A stretch of 64,000 nt of DNA from assembly GCA_038030265.1 (NCBI GenBank), contig CM075938.1, forward strand, positions 57,405,189 through 57,469,188, written 5' to 3'. Of the stretch, positions 55,574 to 64,000 are shown piece after piece (the first letter of the stretch is position 1; each line of letters begins with the position of its first letter). Source of the stretch: Corythucha ciliata. Lineage: Eukaryota > Arthropoda > Insecta > Hemiptera > Tingidae. Below the pieces are notes generated by a model that searched no databases, was not told the DNA's origin, and saw nothing but the letters and a program-made list of their open reading frames with translations. The translations under genes were made by a program, and so were the position numbers.

Positions 55574-58500
55574 ATGAAAAGAAGGAAAATCTCGTAAGTA
55601 AATTTGCCCCCTGTGGACCCCCCCCCCTTTTTGTGTTGGTCATAAGCCGGCTCACGAACATTTCATTTTTGATTTTTATAGGTCCGTCGGAGCAATTCTA
55701 CTGCTGGGTGCTATCATTGTCGGCATCGTGGACTCTGTAGACCACAGCAATTTCAAAACTTGCGATCAGAGCAGCTTTTGCAGGTATTAAAAGTACTGCC
55801 GTGTAGGGTTTTAGCATGTTAAGCGAGAGATTTTATAATTTGGTACGGATTCAAATCTAGAGTTACTGGGGTTCCTACAGTTGGAGCCGTAGGCTTCTCG
55901 GGGACTGTAGCCTACTTTGAGGGCCTCTTTTCGGTGGTCAGGCGAAAATATTTGTACACCCACTAATTTCTCAGCTATACATCGCCAAACGAATACATTT
56001 TTGATATAAGGAAAAAAAGGTTTTTAGGGTCATCATTGTATCATCATGATTCCCAATGGTTCCCCTGTGTCGGGAAGCCTACGTGGCTTATTGTGCTATG
56101 GCTGGAACCGCGAATTGAACGAATCTGCCTGAGACGAATGTCTCGCTCGTCCAAAGAGGTGTGCCCTGATGTTGAGGCAAATTCTTCCAAACTGCCTTAA
56201 GCAAAGTACATCCTAGGACCCCGCTTACGATGCCACGTCATACCTATAACCTCAATGGTAGCCCCATTTCGGCACCTTCAAATGGTGCCATTCCATTGCA
56301 AGAACGGTGAGAGGGGTGGGGGAGATTTGTGTGCCGCTGGCCGAGGCCCAGATGCCATGTAAATGCTTAGATGTCTAGCTGGCTGTTCCGGCCCGTTACC
56401 ACTTGGACCTTTGTTGAACGGTGCCACCACCACCAGGTCCGGATCTTGCTTTTTGCCGCTCTGGGGCTTATTTATTTTTTCCCCCCAACCACCAAGACGG
56501 AATGCTTTCCTTCCGAGATGCAAGTTTGGGTCCGAAATTCAGTGAAATTACAATATTCCTGACTGAATATTCGGTAAATTACAAGTTTCAGAAATTGCAA
56601 TATTCTTACCTCTATTTTCGCAAAATTCGAGTTTTTTGCTCTAATAATTATTCACGAAATTGCTTGTTTTTGGTCTTTATTTTCGCAAAATTGCGAGTTT
56701 CTGGGCTTCTTTCTGGTCTTGCCGCCTACGACACCGCCCAAAGTGTGGCGTTAGTAGCAAAATTGCAACATTGGGAGTTAAATATCCCGGATTGAAAGCT
56801 TTCTGGCTGAACATTCAATTTTAAGTGTTGGCTTTTTTTGCTTTACCCACGATTTTCAGGTCCATTTTCAACAGGATCTTCGGCGCCTCAGAAAATAGCG
56901 CGTTGTCTCTTGTCGTTGGTGATTTTTCTTGACTCGGAGTAGCGTAGTGGTTGCTAACCTGGGGGTCCGCGGAGCCCCAGGTAGTGTTGAATCGATACCA
57001 ACAAAGTATCGATACTTACTCATTTGAAGTATCGAATGGTACTTGGTATCGAATGAAAATTATCGATACTCATATAACTTGTTTACAGTATCGTATAAAA
57101 AGTATCGATATATACTCGGTATCGGTACAGAAGTACCGATACCAAAAGTACTTGGTATTGATTCAAAAGTATCGATACCGTAGTGGTATCGATTCAACAA
57201 GCTTGTAATAAAACCCCTCCACCACCAACCAACAAAAGCCAAAAGCACTACCATCTCTAATGATTTATCGAGTCGTCAATCACTACTCCCTTATACAACT
57301 ACAGATTCATTTTAATTGAAAAACAATGACTACTTAAGCTCGATGCACGCTATGCAACTTTTGAAATAGGATTGCCTACCGGTTTTAAAAAATATCCGGT
57401 CACTACCGGGGACCATATATTTCCTTTTGACCTCCAAATAAATAGCAATCATGCTACGAAAAATGCATAGTGTGCACCGAGCTTAGAACTCTCTTACTTA
57501 ACCGATACTTTTACGAAACCGAATGAATATACCCGATACCGAAAATCTACTCATTTGAAACAATATCCATTCGATACCGAGTAAAAGTACTCATTTGAAA
57601 CGATACCCACTCGATACCGAGTAAAAGTACTCATTTGAAACGATACCCACTCGATACCGAGTATTTACTTGTTTGAATCAATACCCATTCGATACCGAGT
57701 AAAAGTACTCATTTGAAACGATACCCACTCGATACCGAGTATTTACTTGTTTGAATCAATACCCATTCGATACCGAGTAAAAGTACTCATTTGAAACGAT
57801 ACCCATTCGATACTGAGTATTTACTTGTTTGAATCAATACCCATTCGATACCGAGTAAAAGTACTCATTTGAATCAATACCCATTCGATACCGAGTAAAA
57901 GTACTCATTTGAATCAATACCCATTCGATACCGAGTATTTACTTGTTTGAATCAATACCCATTCGATACCGAGTAAAAGTACTCGAATGGGTATTGATTC
58001 AAGCGAGTAAATACTCGGTATCGAATGGGTATCGTTTCAAATGAGTACTTTTACTCGGTATCGAATGGGTATTGATTCGGTATCGTTTCAAATGAGTACT
58101 TTTACTCGGTATCGATTGGGTATTGATTCAAACGAGTAAATACTCGGTATCGAATGGGTATTGATTCAAATGAGTACTTTTACTCGGTATCGAATGGGTA
58201 TTGATTCAAATGAGTACTTTTACTCGGTATCGAATGGGTATTGATTCGGTATCGTTTCAAATGAGTACTTTTACTCGGTATCGAATGGGTATTGATTCAA
58301 ACGAGTAAATACTCGGTATCGAATGGGTATTGATTCAAATGAGTACTTTTACTCGGTATCGAATGGGTATTGATTCAAATGAGTACTTTTACTCGGTATC
58401 GAATGGATATTGATTCAAGCGAGTAAATACTCGGTATCGAATGGGTATTGATTCAGGTATCGATGGGTATTGATCTAGTATCGATACTGTTAATCAATAC

Positions 58501-61500
58501 CCATTCGATACCAATTAAAGTACTCATTTCAAACGGTACGTTTCCGATGCGGGTAGTTCACGTGCTTAAATTAATTTAAAAAATTTAAAATTAAAAAATA
58601 CTCGGTATTGATTAAAAAGTATCGAATCGTACTCAGTATCGAATGATAAGTATCGATTCCTGAAGTACTCATTTCCCTGTATCGAATCAAAGTATCGAAA
58701 TAGTACTTGGTATCGAAAAAAAGTATCGATACCAAAACTACTGGGTATCGATTGAAAAGTATCGATACTTTACTCTATTTACTGGTATCGATTCAACACT
58801 ACCCCCAGGACGCCTTGGGAGTCCGCTAAGAGACCTAGGCGGTCCGCGGAACCACGGAAAGCTCCGGAAAATTCTAGCTTTTTCTAGATAAAATGATAAT
58901 TTTCAAAAAGAAACGCAGTGAAATTGAATTACCAAAGACAAAGTTAAGGGGAAAAAATCATTTTAAATTGTTAATTAGAAAATAACACAAAATTCTAAAA
59001 AAATATTGCTGCCAGTGCAATTATATTTGAAGTTGAGGGTCCGTGGTGGCCCAAAATTAAGCTTTGGGGGTCCGCGGGGTGAAAAAGGTTGACGACCGCT
59101 GGAGTTGCCTAGCAAGGTCTATGTGCACAGTTCTTTTCTGTGAACAAGATTATAGGCAAGTCTACCCTTGAAATTGAGAAAGAAGGCTGATTCCCAGTTT
59201 TTGTACGTCCTTAGGCGGCTAAAAAATTGAGAATGCACGCTAATTTGCTGTTTTTGGGCAATCATGCGGCTAAAAGTTCAAAAAAAAAACTCTAGTATAC
59301 TAGGCTGAAATTGCGGAAAAGCTTTCATTCGTGACTAAAATTGAGATAATGCGTCAATTCGTGGTATCGCCAATATTGAGAAAAATGGCTCGTATGTAGT
59401 TCTTCGGGCAAATTTGCGACTAAAATTAAGATGAGAGCTAATTCCCACTTCCCACACTTTCGAAGTTGGTCATTTCCGCCCCAGGCTCCGCAACAGGTGT
59501 GGGTCCACCACTGATCCCACTATTGCCCAATTCGCTAGAAGGATGCGGCGAGCTGTGACACAGCACCGGCCGAGGAACCCGCTTAGTACGGGCAAGAAAT
59601 GTACAGCTCAATCAGGTTGTGTCGTATGAAAAAAAAAAAAAAATTGTTTCTCTTCAACGTCGTCTCCTTCTCGTTCGATTTGTCTTATCCTTCTCGCCCG
59701 CCACTAACAAATTCTGCCTCCCAGAGCTATGACTCCGGTAGTCCTCCGCCATGATCGGGCCCTGACCACCACCAGCCATGGACGATAGGGCAGAGCTGGG
59801 CCTCGTTACTCGAAACGTTAAATCCGTTACTGAAGAACTTTAACTCCGTTACTCGTTATAATGGTCGTTATCGGTAGTAACTGGAAGTTACTTCACAGCA
59901 GTGTAACTAGGTGAAGGAGCAGCAACCAGGGTGCAACTACACACCCCTTCCTCTAATCATAACCAAATCCACGACATTTGGTTACGAAAAAAAGAGCAAG
60001 AACATGCGTCGTAATTGTGGTTTGAAGAGTCAAACTCTCGAAATTTTGACAAACGAATTTAGTATTTGAAATTAACAAAAATTATAGAAAGAAATAAAGC
60101 CACGAATATTTGGTTTTTCGTATTGCGTAAATCCCCGCAATTTGGGTCTGAAGGAGCCAAATTCAGAATGTGCATGACATCCTTCGGTAATAGAAATTTT
60201 GGTTTTAAAGAGCCAAAGACCTTTGGTTGAAAGAGCTAAACCCACGAAATTTTGCTTTTGAAAGAGCAAAACCTATGAAATTTAAGTTTTTAAAGAGCAA
60301 AACGTCCTAAAATTTGGTTTTTGAAGAAAAAAAATCCGTGAAACTGGGGTTAGGAAGAGTCAAAATAACGAAATTTGGTTTTGAATGAGCCAAATCCGTG
60401 AGTTTGGTTTTGAATGATCCAAATCAGTGAATTTGGGTATTGAATGAGCCAAATCCGTGAATTTGGTTTTTGAATGAGCCAAATCCGTGAATTGGGTTTT
60501 GAATGAGCCAAATCCGTGAATTGGGTTTTTGAATGAGCCAAATCCGTGAATTTTTGAATTGGCCAAACCTGCGATGACGATTTTTTCAATTGCTAAAGCA
60601 AAGAAAATTTGGTTTTCGAAAGAGTGATAATAGGGGCAATTGGCATTTAAAATTGCCAAAATTTTGGAATTGGAATTTGAAATAACCTAATCTTCGACAT
60701 TTGCTCATGAAATGACGAAAATGTGGTTTAAAATGGCCTAAATTACGGAATTTGGTTTGATAACGTGCCAATATAAATAAAATTTGGATTTTAACAAGCC
60801 GAATGCGCAACAATTTGGTTTGAAAGAGCGAAATATATAAGCTCAATTACTCGTAACGCCTATTGTACGAGACTTTTAATGCTCTTAATGGAAGTCTAGT
60901 TAATTTCTGTTTCTCTCCTTATAGACGGTGTAGGAAAATGGAGGCGGGTAAATCAGCCTACGAACTGGACATGGACACGTTTAAAATCAACTCAAGAGGG
61001 TTTCAAGTCCATCTTGTCAACACTGAAAATTCCGTTCGATTCATCTTAAAGGCGACGCCTCTCGTCGACAACACGCTGCGCGTTCAAGTGGAAGAAGAGT
61101 CGCCCTTGCGTCAACGATTCGTTCCACCGTTGGCTCTTGTCAAAGAGCCTGAAGGGAGCACGTGAGTACAAGCCCCGGAAAAGATCGATAGTGAACATGC
61201 TCTAATCTAAAACGTGCCCTTTTGGGTCACTCCCAATCAATCGTCGTTTTAGATGGAGAATGTCGGTCCGAGATGAGAAGTTTATTGAAATTCAATACAT
61301 TAACTTCGCTGTGAAGCTTTACGCGGTGCCATTTAAATTGGAGGTTTGGCGGGGTGATGAGATTAGCGTAGCGATGAATCCGAGGGGTCTGTTCAGATTT
61401 GAGCACACCCGTACAAAACCGTACGTACCCGCGGTTTTTTTTTAATTTTAAATTAGTGATTGCTTCATGCACACCTAAAATTCACTTCAGAGAACAACCG

Positions 61501-63962
61501 GACGAAGGAGAAGATCCAGGATCGTGGGACGAGAATTTTAAATCGCACCACGATTCCAAGCCGCACGGCCCAACGGCCATCGCTTCCGATTTTACTTTCT
61601 ACGGCGCCAAAGCTGCCTATGGGCTTCCCGAACACGCCGATTCTTTTGCTTTAAGGACGACAACGTAAGTAATTTGAACGTTGTTAGAGCGGTGTGACGA
61701 TAATAATGAACGCGTGCCCCCCCTCCCTCCCCGCATCAAACAGGAACGGCGATCCTTACAGATTTTACAATTTGGATGTTTTTGAATACGAAATGGACAG
61801 CACAATGGCGTTATACGCTGCCATTCCTTTCATGATTACCCATAGGTAAACGCTTTAAACTCGTCAAATGCTCAAACGAGCTACCCACCTTGGAAATTTA
61901 ATCATCTCCCCCCCCCTCTCTATTTAAGCGAGTCCTTCACTAACGGCCTCTTCTGGCACAACCCCTCGGAAACTTGGGTCGACGTCGTCGCGGCCTCTGA
62001 AAACGTCGTTTCCTCCATCGTAAATTTCGTCGGAGGTGGTCAAAAACCCCAAGTGGACGTTCATTTCATGTCCGAGAGCGGCAACATTGACGTTTTTCTC
62101 AATCTGGGTCCTACGCCGTACGATGTATTCCGCCAGTACACGCTTCTCACCGGAACTGCTCCGATCCCTCCGGTGCGTTACGATAAAAATTGTGTACTTT
62201 CGGAAATTGCTTAATTGGTTGTTTTTTTTCAGGTTTTTTCTTTGGGCTACCACCAGTCGAGATGGAATTATAACGACGAAGGCGACGTTGACTCTATCAA
62301 CAAAGGTTTTGATGAGCACGATCTTCCAATGGACGTCATCTGGTTGGATATTGAACACACCGATAATAAAAGGTTCGTTTACTTTGTTAATTACATTCAT
62401 ATTGGTTTAATGGCGTTTTAATTTCAGATATTTCACTTGGGATCCTGTAAAATTTGCCAATCCTTTGGAAATGCAACAAAATTTAACTGCGCGAGGCAGA
62501 AAACTTGTCGCTATTGTAGATCCGCACATCAAACGCGATCCTGGATATTTCCTTCACAACGATGCTACTAGCAACGGATACTATGTGAAAAACAAAGACA
62601 ACAATGACTATGAAGGTGATTTTATTTAGTATGATGTCACTGGATCGTTTTTTTTCCTAAACTTGAATTATCGCCAGGTTGGTGTTGGCCGGGTTCGTCC
62701 TCGTATCTGGACTTTATGAATCCCGCGGCCACCGAGTACTACTCGTCTCGTTACAAATTGTCTAACTACGCCGGCTCCACCGAGGATCTTCACTTATGGA
62801 ACGATATGAACGAGCCGTCCGTGTTCAGCGGCCCTGAAGTCACCATGCCCAAGGACAATATTCATTTTGGCGGTTGGGAGCATCGTGAATTGCACAACAT
62901 GTACGGAATATTTCAAGTCGCCGCCACGTACAACGGTCTCATTCGTCGCGATGACAATACCGTCGCTGGCGGTTTGGAGAACACGAAACGTCCGTTCATA
63001 CTGACACGGTCGGGATTTGCGGGTTCGCAAAGGTTTGGCGCCATTTGGACTGGTGACAATGCGGCCGATTGGGCTCATATGCGAGCTTCCGTGCCCATGT
63101 GCTTGTCGCTGGCGGTTGCCGGGTTTTCATTCTGCGGCGCTGATGTTGGCGGATTTTTTGGTAACCCCGACCGTGAAATGTTTGTTAGATGGTATCAGGT
63201 AAGACTATTTTCCTTCACTGTATTGAATTTCCTGGAATTATTACTAGCTTTTGATGTTACGATCGAAGCGGGGTGGAGGGTAAAGTAAGCGACCCCCTCC
63301 CCTTCCTTTTTAGTGCTGTATCGTGTGGTTCTGTACCGAATAAGCTATTTCTAAGGCGGAAATTTCGTTTCTCCATAGACAGGCGCTTTTCTACCATTCT
63401 TTCGAGCTCATTCGCACATCGACACCAAACGACGCGAACCGTGGCTGTTCGACAATGAAGTTATAAGCGCCGTTCGCGACACACTTCGTCTTCGCTACAG
63501 TCTCATTCCACTGTGGTACACGCTCTTCTATGAGCACAATCAAACCGGTAGCCCCGTCATTCGCCCACTCTGGGCGGATTTCCCCTCCGATGCGACCGCC
63601 TTTTCAATCAACGACCAGCTCATGATCGGCTCGTCACTACTGGTCAAACCTGTTATGACGCCTGAAACAACCTCGATAACAGTTTACTTCCCCGGCGGTG
63701 GAGGCGGCGATTCCATTTGGTACGACGTCGACACTTTCAAAGCTTACAACCCCGGTTGGGCCCAAGTGTCTGTGACACTAACAAAGGTTCGTGACTCTTA
63801 AACTTGACGATTTTAAACTCTTGTTTTAATCAATAACTACTCCGCTAGATCCCAGTTTTCTACAGGGGAGGCGCCATTGTCCCCAGAAAAATGAGAGTCA
63901 GACGGTCCGCCACTCTAATGAGGAACGATCCCTACACACTCATCGTTGCTCTCGACCGAAAA
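55574..63962 (+). CDS. GANAB: Neutral alpha-glucosidase AB (glucosidase II alpha), 3' end beyond window
   Basis: Twelve exons in phase: 55574-55593, 55682-55783, 60925-61161, 61253-61420, 61491-61664, 61744-61845, 61929-62172, 62233-62372, 62428-62615, 62678-63198, 63379-63786, 63849-63962 and onward. It removes inner glucose residues from N-glycans in the ER, with a beta subunit that retains it there. The N-terminus has a signal peptide (hydrophobic [13 protein letters not shown]) followed by the family motif H-S-N-F-K-T-C. The GH31 catalytic domain includes [18 protein letters not shown], the nucleophile motif W-N-D-M-N-E-P (62797-62817), W-T-G-D-N carrying the acid/base Asp, and R-A-H-S-H. 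Intron 2 (55784-60924) is 5.1 kb and repeat-filled; the others are short. Confidence 0.96.
55784..56519. other. Start of GANAB intron 2, unassigned
   Basis: No recognisable element. Frames near 56278-56562 overlap on both strands and are not supported. Confidence 0.4.
56520..56800. repeat. Family-C minisatellite block
   Basis: Several degenerate copies of AATTGCAAGTTTCTGG...TATTTTCGCA in GANAB intron 2. Confidence 0.6.
56945..59101. mobile_element. hAT-like element split by a nested palindromic element
   Basis: The left end TAGTGGTTGCTAACC (56945) and right end, reverse complement of CAGCGGTCGTCAACC (to 59101), are hAT-type termini. Each is followed by a GGGGGTCCGCGG motif. Flanks GAGTAGCG (56937-56944) and GAGTTGCC (59102-59109) agree at 6 of 8 positions, a decayed 8-bp target duplication. 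Without the nested 1.8 kb insert the element would be about 330 bp. Confidence 0.65.
56982..58801. mobile_element. Palindromic TCGATACC element with internal satellite arms
   Basis: Termini TAGTGTTGAATCGATACC and its reverse complement, flanked by GCCCCAGG (56974-56981) and CCCCCAGG (58802-58809), an 8-bp hAT-type duplication with one mismatch. From about 57490 to 57985 a unit of about 40 bp (GATACCGAGTAAAAGTACTC, ATTTGAAACGATACCCATTC) repeats. From 57985 to about 58480 the same unit repeats in reverse complement, so the interior is one large inverted repeat of tandem repeats. No coding capacity. Confidence 0.82.
59200..59460. repeat. Family-B minisatellite block, inverted
   Basis: Degenerate copies of the family-B unit in reverse complement (GCGGCTAAAAAATTGAGAA...). 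Confidence 0.55.
59461..60049. other. Unassigned part of GANAB intron 2
   Basis: At 59791 a CAGAGCTGGGCCTCGTTACTCG segment resembles the left terminus of another hAT family, but I found no matching right end. Nothing else supported. Confidence 0.35.
60050..60850. repeat. ~29 bp minisatellite (family E) in GANAB intron 2
   Basis: A degenerate array with a nearly perfect core at 60375-60560. There GAATTTGGTTTTGAATGAGC followed by CAAATCCGT repeats about six times. Minus-strand frames here give a repeated peptide and are artefacts of the unit length. Confidence 0.85.
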
Positions 63963-64000
63963 GTAAGTCTCATTTTTTTTTTTTTTTTTTTTCTGGGCGC

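Noticed and set aside
60350..60659. Minus-strand ORFs coding a repeated F-T-D-L-A-H-S-K type peptide
   Set aside because: Product of a ~29-bp minisatellite read in several frames; inside GANAB intron 2 and antisense, with no start or splice logic.

Overview
Eukaryotic nuclear DNA, most likely from an arthropod. The reasons are short GT-AG introns, full-length animal homologues (HPS4/BLOC-3, TOM20, glucosidase II alpha, cytosolic PheRS alpha, a BDP1-like SANT protein), a (TTAGG)n tract, an arthropod-style TCAGT initiator and a dense load of transposons. The species cannot be fixed from sequence alone. Gene models were built by hand from reading frame, splice sites, intron phase and family similarity.

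Layout. 1-20 kb is gene-poor: inverted-repeat elements, a degenerate minisatellite, a headless Ty3/Gypsy pol (5.0-7.1 kb), a 4.4 kb long-inverted-repeat structure and a Penelope-like element (12.4-16.35 kb). The Penelope element sits inside a possible unidentified gene and is itself broken by a TTAA-flanked foldback. 18-21 kb is minisatellite and larger duplicated blocks. 21.3-28.1 kb holds two head-to-tail adenylate-kinase genes on +: a paralogue that has lost its P-loop and most of its LID, then a canonical AK1. 28.9-40.7 kb is HPS4 on -, whose 8.8 kb intron contains a non-LTR retrotransposon nested in an inverted-repeat element. 42.3-44.1 kb is the BDP1-like gene (-). 46.4-47.9 kb is intronless PheRS alpha (+). 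48.3-54.9 kb is TOM20 (-), a 150-aa gene with a 6 kb repeat-filled intron. A small spliced ORF follows at 55.15 kb. From 55.6 kb to the right edge runs glucosidase II alpha (+, 12 exons, incomplete), whose 5.1 kb intron holds a hAT-like element with a palindromic TCGATACC element inserted in it.

The host genes are housekeeping functions: adenylate balance, Rab32/38 activation for lysosome-related organelles, Pol III initiation, tRNA charging, mitochondrial import and ER glycan trimming. They form no operon-like unit. The most distinctive signals are the apparent adenylate-kinase pseudoenzyme, sense-strand C runs in many short introns, a perfect-TIR element carrying a Pol III tRNA-like unit, and nested palindromic elements.
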